Positions 24,745 to 37,138 of a stretch of 64,000 nt of DNA are shown one piece after another (positions within the stretch are counted from its first letter, which is position 1; each line of letters opens with the position of its first letter). Source of the DNA: Rhizopus arrhizus (Eukaryota > Mucoromycota > Mucoromycetes > Mucorales > Rhizopodaceae); NCBI GenBank assembly GCA_024220505.1, contig JAKZZE010000026.1, positions 124,001 to 188,000 on the forward strand, given 5' to 3'. The notes below the pieces were generated by a model. The model saw only the letters and a program-made list of their open reading frames with translations. It was not told the origin of the DNA and ran no database searches. The translations under genes were made by a program, and so were the position numbers.

Positions 24745-25574
24745 GCACACATGAAATTAAGGAGTAAATAAACTCTTGATTGACTTTTTTTTCTCTTCAT
24801 ATGAAATACTATCCTAATTAAAGATAAGACTTGAAAGAAAAAATAAAACAAAAAAGAAACGCGTTAAAGAAAGGAGCTTTATTACATTCTTCACTCAAGG
24901 CATATCCAAATCGTTTTCAATGTTCACTATATTTATTGTTCGTAGTATATATAATTTGATTCTCTCTTTCTCTCTCTCTCACATGCACTCACACACAAAA
25001 TACCAAGTCGAATCACATTTTTTATTTGTGCGTCAAATATAAACAAAGCAAAAAGATGAGAATAGAATGACTTTTTTATATTTATTTTTACTAAGCTACC
25101 GTTTCACTTATTCCACACATAACAACTCAGTAAAGTATAAGAACCAATCACTATACGCACGGGTTATTTCGTGCCTAGAAACAAAATATAGCAGAAGTCA
25201 AAGTATCTAACAATGTAGGGTTGATTTGGTTGTGAAGTATGATGGTCAAAAATAAAAAAAAATAAAAAAATGGAACGTAAATTAGAACATTTGTTACAAA
25301 GATTGTGGGCTGAAAAGGAAATCTTTTTTTCTTTCTTTCTTTTGCATGAAAATTGTACTAGTGTCACACAAACCACTTTTTTTTTATTTCCATTTTGCTA
25401 TCTATGTTTTTTCAATAAGAAAAGGGGAAAAGATGTTTAACATAAGTTGACTTATAAATCACTACCTTATCATGAAAGGAAAACGCTTGCGAATCAGAAT
25501 AAAATGAATTGAACTCAAAGCGAGAGATGGTCAAGTTCTTTACATGCTTCTGTTTTTAGTCAGTAAACAATCTT

Positions 25575-25783
25575 GTTTTTTTTTTGTTTTTACTCCGAAC
25601 CGTATTCTTCCTTTATTTACTTTCTCATTTATGCAAGCAAGGAATACTTTACTAAAAAGAGTAATTCATAAACTGAATTTTATTGATTATCAACTTAATA
25701 TTGCTTTATATTGAGGGGAGAGAGAGAGAAAATAGAAAAGCTCGGATTATGAGAATAAAAGGTGTCTGTATGCGTATAATGAA
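25575..25783 (-). repeat. SINE-like unit B, right arm
   Basis: Mirror of 12384-12592; the A tail is read here as T at the low-coordinate end. Between this unit and 31422 the arm (25784-31421) is the non-coding interior already described for the left arm, with its (TA)n tract at 27569-27590 and (CT)n tract at about 31066-31093. I see no gene in it. Confidence 0.6.
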
Positions 25784-28700
25784 TAGCATATCTAAAAAAT
25801 GCAATAGGTTAACATCTGTACACGGATCAATGGCCTTTACTATTGACTAGCAACGAACAATAATGAAATGCTCCTCCTTCTCAGAATAATGGGTTGTATT
25901 AGCTGTTGCAAACATCATCTGCAACGATTAGAAGCTACCTAAATCACAACATATTCAGTTATTCTAAAGAGCTATAGCTCAATATCAAGTGTTCTAAGAA
26001 TTGTATCTTAATTCACTATTTCATTGTCTTCTTCTATGTTTAATTTTTTGATATTCAAGTTTCATACTTTAGCATACTCTTCATTATGTTCTGATCTACT
26101 GGAACCGCTCATTCGAGACTGATCCGACCAACCAGTAATGTTAAATTAATCAGCTCAGAACCAATTAGTTGTCAGGTCTTCTGTGCCTAGGGTAGTACAT
26201 GTGGAAAGAAAAAAAGAACGGAGTTGAAAAAGCATTCAAAGCTATTTCTATTTTTCGCTTGTTTAGCTCAAGGACGCACTGATAGTATTATAGTGTTGTA
26301 AAAAAAAAAGGAGAGAGGGAGGGGGAAGGGAGGGGAGATATAAATAGAGAAGATACTAGAGTAGATACTAACTACTATAAAGGAATACAACTTTTATTAC
26401 TGTTAATCAGTTTACTCCCCCCCCAAAAAATAAAGTTCCTATTTAGTTAACCATCATTTGAACTAAGCATACTTAGAACCAACAACTTCAGTAAGTGATG
26501 GAAAAATAGTAGTAGTAGTAGAAGAAGAAAGAAAACAAAAAGTAAGAGAACAAGAGCTAAGCGACTTTAACATCGTTACCAAACTTATCATGGCTTTTAT
26601 CTTATCCTAGTCTGTAATACCAAATAAACCACCTGTACTCTTTAGTATTCAATCCATAGTTCCAACTACCTATGTTCATTTCGCCTAAGAAAAGAAAAAG
26701 AAAAAAGTATAGAAAAGGTTAGCAATAGCTATGAAAAACTAGATAATTTGACTCAACCACACTGGATGAATAATATGTGCAAAAAAGGAAATATGATGGT
26801 TACAGCGCCAATACTTGGAATAACAGGATGAGGGATAAAAGGAAATGTGTATACAATGCTTACTGATGGTATAAAAGAGAGGCAAGTGTTTGTCTTTATT
26901 GTATTGCATTATAAAAGTCAGTAAAGGGATATGTGGATTGAAAGGTAAATAAGTAACACAAGCTGATGGAAAAGGAGAATATCTATAGGTATTTAAGCTA
27001 CATTAGTTTATACCATATATAAAAGACGCTATAAAGACTAGCCTTGCAACTAGATACACCACACTTCATAAATAGATTGCTGAATGATTGAATGAAGGAT
27101 TTGCATTGTGTTTATGTCTACTGGATTTACAGTGTTTTCATATCAAACTGTTACTTATCTTTATTTTCCGCTTCTCTATATTCGTTTATTGTAAATGTGG
27201 AAACGTTGTAAAGACAATTTGAATAAAACATAAAAGTTCGAGCGGAAGCTAATCCAACGATCAGTAGAAAAGTGCAATATGAGAATAGTCATTTTGTATG
27301 AGGCTTTCTTGACGTGATTGCATGGTAATCTTTCGAAAATCAAGAGGATGATGGATGTGCGAATAGGAATGTTATCAAATACGAACATCCAATGAGAGCG
27401 CTGGATAGAAAGCAGATCATGACTAATAGTCATAGTTGATGGGACATCATGACTTGAGGCAGAGACAGGAAGGAAGGTTTATTTGGAACAATGTACGAGC
27501 GATGGCAAAGGAGAAGAGGAATTGAGATGGAAAGTACTCGTGCTAAAAATGTCAATAATATAAAAACAATATATATATATATATATATATAGAAATCTAA
27601 CGAATACACCTGTCTCACTACCATTGTAAAGTACAGCATTTGTAATTAACTAAACTTATGTACTTTTAATGGAAATTGATATCGATTTTGTCAAATTATT
27701 GTTCACTGTTGCTAGATAATAATTTGGAATAACTCCAAGTTTACATAATTTCTAATTCGATCCTTTGTCTTCAATTATCTCAATTTGTTTTGATTCGTCA
27801 AACAAATCAAGTATACTTCCCATGATCGTCTTATCCTTACATTTTACAATAAGATTTCATAGTCCCTTTCCTTCAATCATGGCTGCTTTCTTATATCTTA
27901 TAACTTCAATAGCAATGTCTTGGAATAGCTTTAAGGCTATTCTTCGATTGAAGTATTCTTCTATTGAAATATTTGCCAGCTTGTATATCAAAGTTGAATT
28001 ACATCCATGTTGTGTAAGATTGCATCATAAGATTATTGTATCGCTAAAACTTCCTCCATAACTAAGCTATATAAGATAATGTTGAATCAATTTCTATTGC
28101 TGATTCGTCTTCTACCAAAATTGTTGCATCATTCCATGTTGTTTCTTTAATGTATATTTCAATCAGATCGGTATCTACTCTGTTGAGTACAAAGTTTGGA
28201 ATTGTCAATCCTTCTTCCAAATGAGGGCTCTTTATCAACTCTTGTGTTCAATATAGCCAAGCCATTAAACACTTTAGCGTCCACTATCAGTTTTACATCA
28301 TCTGTATTTATTAAATTTGTAAAACAAGCATTTTTATATTTAGCATTGCTTAGTGATAAAGAGCTTGGCTAAAGCATATTCTTCTACATGCTAAATCTTT
28401 CGTAATGAGAGTTGATCGTCCTTGTACGTCCATAAACTTCAATTGTATTATTAACTAGTATAGCCCCTGCAAGAGCATTTACGTAGAAAACCCCCATTTG
28501 ATACTGAAAAACATTTTGAAAAATCCTCCAAAGACAGAGAGTTCTCGCTGGCCTCTCTTGACTCGTATTGATACAACATAGAATAACCTCTCTTTGCATG
28601 GTATCTTCATCTCAACCTCTGGTCGGCTGGATTACATTACTACAACCAAACAAATAAAATTGTCTGTACTCCTTCTTTGTGGGCAGCTTTTACACAAAAA

Positions 28701-31062
28701 GTTGAGTACTTCAAAATTACTTGTATCCTTGTCTGCATGTCGAATATAACTTGGCATTGATCGCCATCCTAACTCCCCCCCCATGCTTAATTCAGATCAA
28801 ATTAGGTGTCTACACTTGTGTGTGGGGATTGGTTGCCCTACCGTCCTTCTCTTTGTTCCGTGGTTCTGCGAGAATGCATTGATATTGCTTCCTATACGCA
28901 AATCTCTCCAGGCTCAAGGTTTAATCCGTTAGATTATAATGTTAATCAATTGCCAAAAGTTATTCGTCCTTGATTCTCATCTCACTTTGCTGAGTGTTTG
29001 TCTTTCTGATGGTCAGTTATTTGTTCTATTCTTTTGGATATGGACTGTGCCTGTCATCTCAACTACGACTTTTGTAATGAAGCAGCGAATACTTCTGGAC
29101 GATTATTACTCGACAAGCTGAAATCTTCAATCTCAATCAGCTTCTCATAAGATGTAAACCTCCGGTCCTCTCTTTACTCTGTTTATCCTCAGCTCTTTAA
29201 GACAATGGTTTCCCTTGTATGGTCTCTTTTTTTCTGTAAAAGAAAAAACGGTTCTTTTTGCTCCCCTACTTTTTTTTATTTCTCCACTTTAATTATTCTG
29301 TAAAATTTATGCTGTTCTAGCTAGGCACCTTGTGCTTCATAGAGTAAAGCCTCAGTCACCTTTCAATAAATAAAACCTTGAATCTGAATACTTGAAAAGC
29401 AATTATAGAGAGCAAACTAACAGATGCTATATCAAACTTAGCAGGCACAAATGAATGGCTCTATGCTTTGGACTGTGCTCAATGATGTATCTGATCTTGT
29501 TAGAGACATATTTTGATAAATAAGTCTATATTTGATTTCCATCTATGATGACCTTGTTTTGGTTAAGAAGCTCTTCCTCTTAGTCTTAATAAAGAGGATG
29601 AAACAACGCCTCTGCGTTTATTTATTTTTATCCTCTCCTTTGAATGATTGTAACCCAACTAAGCAAGCCAATTAATATCACAAACAGGATTGTATTCTCT
29701 TTGATAAAGCTTCCCTTTAATTATTATATCTTTTTATGCCTCAAATTCATTTATGATATCTGATAAAGAGTATATGTGTTAATGCTTATAAGCTTTGCAT
29801 GTTTATTGTCATTTATAAAGAGTTATTTTAAAGATAATAGATTCGAAGACGATTAATTTAGAAAGAGGTAGTTTAAAGACGATTGGCTTGAAGATGATTA
29901 CATTACGATTCGTAAGACTTGCTTATTCTCAAACATCTGAATTTACTATACACATCTATGAAAGATACATTTGCCACGATTTATACCGCCCGACTTGTGG
30001 CTCAGCCAATAGCAGATGTTACTCTACTATCAACCTTTGTACGGGAACGACGAAGCTTGATGCCGCTGATTATACTACCCGACTCGCGACTCTACGGGGA
30101 CAAACAAGTGCTTACACACCTACTTGGGGTTTGGTTACGATCCTGCTCTCCCAACATGTAACCACTATTAGGAGACGAGTCAAGCTTCTGATGTGCACAA
30201 TCACATGGACGATGTATATAGCAAAAACTTTTGTTTGAGAAAAAAGGAAAAAAGGAACAGAAAGCCAAAGAGGATAAAGACATAGACAGGGTCCAATATA
30301 GGGATAAGCTAGGGTCTAGATAGGGTCTAGACAGGGCCATCAAGTGTTGGACAGGGACCAGCGGAGCCTAGAAGCAAACCAGATAGGAAATAAATAGGTA
30401 AAGAATGTGTAGGATTTTGTTTGACGAGATAGATAGGCCATTGAAGAGACTACTTGACCAAGTATAGTTATTAGAATAGCAACACAAGAAGCAGAGAACG
30501 CGTTGTAGATGATAGTTTTTATTCTATAAAGACCATGTGTTAAAAGAATACATCAACCTGAGATATTAAGCTACAGTTTAAAGAGTACCTGACCAAAGAG
30601 GCTTTAAGGGCAGTGTTATCCATTGATAGACCAGAAGTTATGATTTGTATGAAGTGAACCAAAGAGTAAAGAATGAAAGAAAATGAAAAACAAGAGTATT
30701 TCTGTCTTTATTTATATTTCTTTTTTTTTTCCTCATAAGGCTATTGCCTATCTTGTGCCACATAAGATGGGCGTTATTATTTTGAAACACCCTCTTTTAA
30801 AGCTTAAAGAATAAAATAAATACAAAGAGTTGTAAAGAGAGCTCTCTATATATACTAGCTTTGAATAAGAAGGGAAGATTTTATATTTCTTTAGGTAAGG
30901 ATGCTTTTCTCTCTCTCTCTCTCTTTCTTTTTCTCTCTCTTTTCTACTGGGAATAAAAATTCATTCATGCAAATCTTAAAAAGGCATGCCGACTAATTAA
31001 GGCTCTATTTTTAACACACTTACAAAAGGATCAATAAATTCAAATTCTGCTAAATACATGGA

Positions 31063-31095
<33 letters not shown>

Positions 31096-31420
31096 AATAC
31101 TCACATATTATTCAAAACAATCTATTCTTATATATGAACTTTTATATTTTTTCATTTATAGGCAACTTATTAGGTTATTCACTAGTGATGTATTCCTTAT
31201 AACCTGTTAATACATAGTTATAGAAAAGGACAAGCTAAATATTAAACTATTGTTCGTGAGAGGGGACATGTAAAGCTGAAAATCATGGAACTGTAAAAAT
31301 GCCTTATATTAAACTATACACAATAAAGCATAACTGCCTTACTGAATAGACTAAAGTAAGTTCTATCCTTTTTTAAAAGATCCCCAATTTCTTTTTTTTT
31401 ATGACTCTCATTATGGTCTT

Positions 31421-31421
<1 letters not shown>

Positions 31422-31464
<43 letters not shown>

Positions 31465-31663
31465 TTTACTCCGAACCGTATTCTTCCTTTATTTACTTTC
31501 TCATTTATGCAAGCAAGGAATACTTTACTAAAAAGAGTAATTCATAAACTGAATTTTATTGATTATCAACTGAATATTGCTTTACATTGACGAAAGAGAG
31601 AGAGAGAAAATAGAAAAGCTCGGATTATGAGAATAAAAGGTGTCTGTATGCGTATAATGAATA
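31422..31663 (-). repeat. SINE-like unit A with ~39-nt poly(A), right arm
   Basis: Mirror of 6503-6744. The tail is 39 T on this strand against 40 A in the left arm, one of the few indels between the arms, as expected for a homopolymer. Confidence 0.6.
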
Positions 31664-31762
31664 CAAACATGTCGACGGCATTCATCTTCAATTTTGTCTA
31701 TTCTATTTGGTTTGAATGTGATGACAGTAAGTTAAAGTATGTACAGAAGAAAAAGAAACATT

Positions 31763-32831
31763 AGCTTGATAAAGCGTCTCCGTTTCTCCTCCAAAGACTC
31801 TCCACTAGATCCGTTCGCAGATCAAAATGAGCCTGTTGGTTCGTAAATTTGTTATGATTACTAATAAACTCATCAAGGCTTACTGGTTATTGTTATTCTT
31901 GTAGTCTTTGTGATTCTGTAGGAACAAATAATAAGCCTTGATGTTCTCGCTCCCAAAGGAGAATTTCGTCAATATCACCCGGCCTTTGGTTTTCAATGAT
32001 CATGTTTTGCAATATGGTACAGGTTTTCGTAACTCTGTGCATATCTGAGATCTTCCGAAAGCGAAAAGGTTGCGTAGCTATGTCAAACATTGATTGTAAA
32101 ACCACAAATACACGCTCAACATTTTTTCAGTAGCCTTCTTACTTCTTACTAAATGATTATAAAAATTTTTAAGTATATTATCAATATTAAAAGTAGATTT
32201 CACAATTCTGCAATTTTTTTACATTCTCCTATCGTGTCTGTAACTCGTGGATTATTTGAACAAATGTTGCGTCTCTTGGGTATGTATCATCAAAAAGATA
32301 ATAGTCTCTTTCGTACTTATGCCCATTGACAGTAAAACTCGTTGATGGGTCGTTACCTTCAGCCATTTTAGCAAAAAGAGGCGAACGTTGTAAAACGTTG
32401 ACATCATTTAATGGCCCAGGGAGCCCAAAAAAAGTGTGTCAAACCCAGAGATCAGAAGAAGCAACTGCTTCAAGTATTACAATTGGCTTATCGTGCTTAC
32501 ATTTGGACATGACATGCCAGGCTGTAGGGTGGTTCTTCCATTCCCGATGTAGGCAATCAAGTGAGCCAAGCATACCAGAAAACCTTGTTCTTCAGCAAGT
32601 TCGTATAATCTGTTAACATCTTGCTGATTTGTTCGTCTCATATCTAACACTATATACGTTAATAGCAGCCTTGCAGAAACGCTTTAAACACTCTCTTGAC
32701 GTAGTTGTAGCAAACCGGAAGTATTTATCAAATGAACCAGAAGATTTGCGACAGGCTAACAGACGAATAGCTATAGAAACCTTTTGTAAGCTGGAAGGGC
32801 CAATTCGGCCTGAACGGTTGTGTCTTTGCAT
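31763..32831 (-). pseudogene. PIF/Harbinger transposase relic, right-arm copy
   Basis: Mirror of 5335-6403 with the same frameshifts and stops. Minus-strand pieces run SSLQKVSIAIRLL, then GMLGSLDCLHREWKN, FFGLPGPLNDVN and VERVFVVLQS, followed by MHRVTKTCTILQNMIIEN, so both catalytic Asp and the Glu are visible in broken frames. No terminal inverted repeats of the original element could be placed around it. Sharing of every lesion with the left copy means the two are not independent insertions. Confidence 0.75.
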
Positions 32832-33356
32832 AAAAATACACTACCGCCTTTTACCCCTTCTAAAATTCTAAAGAAAAGATCACAACTTATTCTAAATCTT
32901 CGTCGAAAGAATGATTCATTATAAATATGGATGCGAGCAAAAGAACTTCAATACAGAATACCATTTCCTCTAATAAAATGTCTTCCGATAGTGCTACAGC
33001 CTGAAACTGATACTATGTGCGGTCTGTTGACCTCTTCTTAGTCCTTAATAGATTTTAAAAGAACCGATTGAGCCAATTATGCATAAAAATGTATATCCCT
33101 ATCCAATTAAACATGTATGACTATTAAGTATTGGCTAAATAGATCGGCAGATCATGACGAATATTCAACATATTCTGATTTATTGGACACTTCAAGTACC
33201 AATATATAATACTCTATTAATTAAATTCTTAGTAATTCAGCTATTGTAAAACTATATAAACTCTGTACATTTTTACTGTAATAAAAACAATCAAGTTTAT
33301 TTTCTGCAAAAACAGTTCTTCTCTGGTTTCAAAATAAAGGATAGGATATAGTTTAT

Positions 33357-33776
33357 TTACAACTTCAACATATTTTTTACTCTTTGCTTATTGATACTTT
33401 TAACTCTTGGGTGTATAATACCAATGTACAAGGTCAGTAAAGTATTTTGGCTTATTGGCTGATCGTAATTGAAATCAATAAGCAACTCAATTAACAACCG
33501 TTTAGCCACTGATAGCTTTCTGTCTTTGGTATTCTTCTTGTCTTTCATTTCCCTGAGCTTAACCATGACTTGCTCATTCCCAACATTATCTTCAAATCCA
33601 AGATCAGTCCAATATTTCATCTGAGATAATATATCTATCAAACTTTGTACATCATTGTGTGAAAGTGGTTCAAATAATGTCAAATTCAGAAGCTTTGAGC
33701 ATATGGATACATATCCAAGCGCTTCTATCTCCAATAATTCAAGCGGTACAGGAATACAGGAATTCAGGCTGCAAAA
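33357..33776 (-). CDS. unidentified C-terminal exon-like ORF (right-arm copy)
   Basis: Mirror of the ORF at 4402-4809, again open to its TAA (33357-33359) and preceded by a polypyrimidine-AG sequence. Compared with the left copy it reads SCIPVPLELLEIEALGYV, then CSKLLNLTLFEPLSHNDV and LIDILSQMKYWTDL. Upstream on the minus strand, beyond the arm edge, lies a different and unrelated dead gene, so one or both flanking contexts were created by rearrangement. Function unknown. Confidence 0.35.
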   Translation of the reverse strand, partial: FCSLNSCIPVPLELLEIEALGYVSICSKLLNLTLFEPLSHNDVQSLIDILSQMKYWTDLGFEDNVGNEQVMVKLREMKDKKNTKDRKLSVAKRLLIELLIDFNYDQPISQNTLLTLYIGIIHPRVKSINKQRVKNMLKL

Positions 33777-33882
33777 AAAAATGATGACTTGATGTTACCA
33801 GTGAGGGGATATATATACGGAAGGAGTGCTTCATGCCTAAGACCGTGCTGTATTGAGAAGGAGAAGGTCATGTACTTGGGAA

Positions 33883-35520
33883 TCAATAACGCGATGCCTT
33901 GCCTCGTGACTTGTTGGTGGACTTGTCGATCTTTGAATACACTTGAGAGATGGACACAGCACAAACATGTGCATTAGAAACTACAGCAGGCTCCATACTG
34001 TGGCAATGGTACCAGAAGCTGTGGCTTACTTTTGCAAGCATGTTCAAGTTTTTCAGCGTGGCAAACGTGTGTAGATCGGTGAGCGATGGCGCCATGACTA
34101 GGGATGTAGTTTATGTCATGGTGTAGAACTGGTGCTGTTCTTTGTGCATCATGAAAAATGATAGGCAAAAGCCATTGATTAAAAACGCAATGCAGCCAGC
34201 GAGATGAGCCTGGTCAATCGCCCGTTTGCAGGCGACACCAAGCCGAACCACATCCAGGCACACAGAGTGCTTGGTTGTTGACTCATTGCCAACTTTGACC
34301 TCGCCAAAGCCAATGGAATGGCCAAGATCGTGCTGTACAAGCGTGGAGATAATGGCATCAGGGCGGATATCAGTTTCTACATCAGACTTGTCCGCCCATC
34401 GTAAAGCAACATTGCAATCTTGATCAGCAATGATCTCAGATAGCAACGCGTCATAGTAGGTTGATTGCAGCTCCACTTCTCCAATCTTGTTGCGATCGTG
34501 CAGCCGATTGCGAGGTAATTTCGTCAGTCTAGTAAAAAAAACTGTAAGAAATGTTCAATAGAAAGGATTGCTTACAAATTAGCTATTCCTTCCACTACGT
34601 TTGCCTTGCTGCCCTGCATGCTTGCCGCAACTGTCAGGAGATCTCTTTTGGCATCCCGGATAGAAATTGTTTTGGCATCGATGGCACAAATAAATTTGAC
34701 AATGGCCACGTACTCGCTGTCGCTTAGAGTAGTGTCACCAGTGTCCACGTTCATCCAGTGATCGGCCATGTGGCTACATAATGAATGAAGAGTACCAAGC
34801 CCAAAAATGCGAGTCTTCAGAGAGCTATGGTTGTTGGGGGTGAAGAAGAGGATGTCAGAGAGAGAGAACCTCTTGCATGTCGTTTTCCAGCTGAAACAAT
34901 TGCTGCGTTGCTCGTGCCTGTCACTGGTACTCGCGGAAGAGCTCAGCAATGTTTGTGTTGCTCACCAACCATGGCGTATCCAAGGCAGCATTGGTGCTGC
35001 AGTTGTGTTCATACGGAATAGTAGGTGTTTCAACGTCAGTATCGCCTCGCCCGTTGATATCATCTTGACTATTGTTATGCACCTCGTCGTCAGCAGACTG
35101 GCCAGCAGAAGATGGATCGCGGTTTGCAAAGGCAGCACTTGACGGTGTTTCTTGTACAATGATCTCATTGACAAAGTTGGAGCACGCCGAGCGTGTCTCC
35201 ACAATGGTCTTGACACGGGCTCGTTCTTTCCAAAAGCGGGTGCTTTCTATGGACGAGTTCCACTGTTTCAGGTCATTCAGCAGAGCATCTTTGGCGTCTT
35301 GATCAAAATACTCGTCAACGATTGTTCGATAGCGTGACGAGGAGTAATGGCGATCAAAAAGTCCAAACTGTAGCGTAAAGGTCTTGATATCAAGTGTCTC
35401 GACATTGTTTAAACACCACATGGCATCATTGGGCAGCTTTTTGTTCTTTTTCTTTGATGATCCAGACTCGCTCACTTCTTTTCTCTTTGGCATTTGGAAG
35501 TACGATAAAGGCGTGAGATG
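33883..35520 (-). pseudogene. dead member of a gene family I associate with Mucoromycota
   Basis: Minus-strand protein begins about 35511 with PKRKEVSESGSSKKKNKKLP (basic, nuclear-signal-like), continues through LDIKTFTLQFGLFDRHYSSS to ELFREYQ, then an in-frame TGA. It resumes QARATQQLFQLENDMQEVLS, then a frame slip in a CT repeat (about 34858-34868), then LSDILFFTPNNHSSLKTRIFG. After a probable intron near 34480-34570 it reads RPDAIISTLVQHDLGHSIGF, GEVKVGNES, DVVRLGVACKRAIDQ, an in-frame TAA near 34114, and LTDLHTFATLKNLNMLAKVS to a TGA-free end at 33883. The GEVK...DLLRL-type core and the 'TLKNL' tail recall an expanded family of unknown function in Mucoromycota; this is from memory and unverified. 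GC content is visibly higher than in the surrounding DNA. Confidence 0.5.
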
Positions 35521-35745
35521 TGGAGGTAAAGAAGAAGGAGATGTCGTCCACTTGATGCCGCATCTGTATTTGGAAGACATGACTATCATGTCTACTTTGG
35601 CCTGCAACAAATAATTCATGTATGGTACCAAGCCATATACATATGAATTCTTTTATCTCACCTAATATCTCTAAGGTATGTATCAAGTGAAGTCTATCAA
35701 CTTGGAATAGCTTGAAAAACATATACATGAATATCAAAGGATTGA
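35521..35745. promoter_or_regulatory. former 5' region of the dead gene
   Basis: Sequence between the start of the dead gene and the dispersed repeat. A continuous minus-strand frame extends upstream of the likely start codon to about 35631, but codon content changes to AT-rich and I would not include it. No defined promoter element is visible. Confidence 0.2.
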
Positions 35746-36420
35746 ATATAGATAATAGATTTGGTCTTGTTCTACATTTGAAACCTTGGGTATGTCATTG
35801 GGTAACTAGCTTCCATTGAATCCTCTATTCAACGATTTTTACCATCTTGTTGATCCTTTTCTTTTTTTGTTGACCATACCTAGTTTACAACCATGGTCCC
35901 TATATCTCCTAATATAAGCCTGATCTTAGGATATTACTCTTAAATAGACAGAGATTATCTTGAACTGCTTTCCGCTCTATCAGTATAGTCTACATGCTAC
36001 TTAGCATATAGTAAATCTGTAGTTTCCTCTTATCCATCAAAGTAAGCTATCATACAGTGTTATCTTGGATCTTCTTTTGTACTAACCAAGATGATGATGA
36101 CATATTAAATAGTAACAGGAAGATATAGTTGCTGATTATAATTATATCATCTTGCAGATTGTTTCTTTTTGCTCCATTAACTTACTAAGTCGACAATGTT
36201 TAATAGATCTGATGATGAGCAAAAAAAAAGAAAAAGAAAAAATATCTACCTTACAGTATTTATACAAACATATATAAACTATATATTGATAACTTTAGGG
36301 ATGTTTATAAGAAAGAAAAAAAAAGAAAGAACGAAAGAATAAACAAAAAAAAGTGGGAACAAAGTAACAAGGCAATAACCACTTTCTGCAATGCGGACAG
36401 TGATGCACTTGAGTCACCTT
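35746..36420 (+). repeat. third, diverged copy of arm sequence outside the palindrome
   Basis: Collinear with left-arm 15364-16035 over about 670 bp, with blocks such as GGTAACTAGCTTCCATTGAA, CCATGGTCCCTATATCTCCT and CTTTCCGCTCTATCAGTATA conserved almost unchanged, and scattered substitutions and indels elsewhere (roughly 85-90% identity by eye). It is in the same orientation as the left arm. Similarity fades after about 36420. It lies only 2 kb beyond the right arm, so it shows that this segment belongs to a local or dispersed repeat family older than the palindrome. Confidence 0.85.
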
Positions 36421-36609
36421 AATAGAAACAAAGTTGTTTGACAACAATTGATAAATTGACATCGACTGCTTTACTTTGACTGCGAGTAAAACATGCTTAG
36501 TATAAAGTAAGCAGCATATCATATTGATTAAGATATGATGATCTTGATTGATATGCAAATAAGCAGATAGTTGTATACATCTATTTGTAATATTATGGAC
36601 TCAAATGTC

Positions 36610-37138
36610 CTGCCCTACATGCTATTACCCACTTTGTCGTTGACGAAAACAATCTGGCTACTGTTGTACTCACTGAGTTCTTCCCAGCCAAAAAGGGTTG
36701 AGCTCAACTTTTGCCTTATCATGTAGCTTCCTTTCATTAAGGTGCTCTTGAATCTTAGAGTCACTACTTCTGTCTATAGGCTGAAACTATGCTTTTTTCA
36801 ACGATAAGCTGCATTCGTTCTTCACAAAGCAATGAAGTGTAGTTTTGGAAAACTTGTGTTCTTCAAACCTCTGAAGTAATTGTTCCATTAGCTGTTCTAA
36901 AACAATCGACGGATGCTTGTCAACATATTCTAAAATAACCTTTTTGCGTTTTTCATTGAGAATAAGCGGGTGACCCTTGTTTTCAAATATTATCAGAATC
37001 CTTTTCATATGGTAACACTCATCTTTGCACTGAGCGAATCTGAATCTCTAACTGCTTTGCAGCAGCTGACATACTCAAAACCTTCTCTAAAATCAGTTTG
37101 AAAACCTTTATCTTGGTCAGTGTACACTGTGTAGTCAT
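36610..37138 (-). pseudogene. Tc1/mariner-type transposase fragment
   Basis: Minus strand, starting ATG at 37136-37138: a helix-turn-helix-like N-terminus (VLSMSAAAKQLEIQIRSVQR, then TGA), then in another frame HPLILNEKRKKVILEYVDKH and LLQRFEEHKFSKTTLHCFVK to about 36787. Further remnants continue to about 36620, including IVFVNDKVGNS, which could be the eroded first catalytic block (usually a VDE-like motif; the acidic residue is displaced). No full DDE/D triad remains. The layout matches Tc1/mariner transposases common in fungi; the exact clade is not determined. Confidence 0.5.

Larger units (their letters stand above)
21881..33794 (-). repeat. right arm of giant inverted repeat (11.9 kb)
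   Basis: Reverse complement of 4372-16288. All elements of the left arm recur in mirror order. The inner edge is the first base after CTCTGGATTG at 21880, the outer edge is GATG at 33791-33794, after which the sequence becomes unrelated (TTACCAGTGAGG). Near the outer edge (33600-33750) the arm carries A or T where the left arm has G or C at most of the ~12 mismatches. In the internal patch (29700-29930) it keeps several CG dinucleotides that are TG or CA in the left arm. Confidence 0.95.

Noticed and set aside
27430..27639. ORF with alternating Tyr-Ile
   Set aside because: The Tyr-Ile stretch is a translated (TA)n microsatellite.
4372..33794. Palindrome as a simple assembly artefact
   Set aside because: The arms differ at about two dozen clustered positions and by small indels, and the spacer is unique. 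A chimeric fold-back of one molecule would give arms identical apart from random error. It still needs long-read proof.
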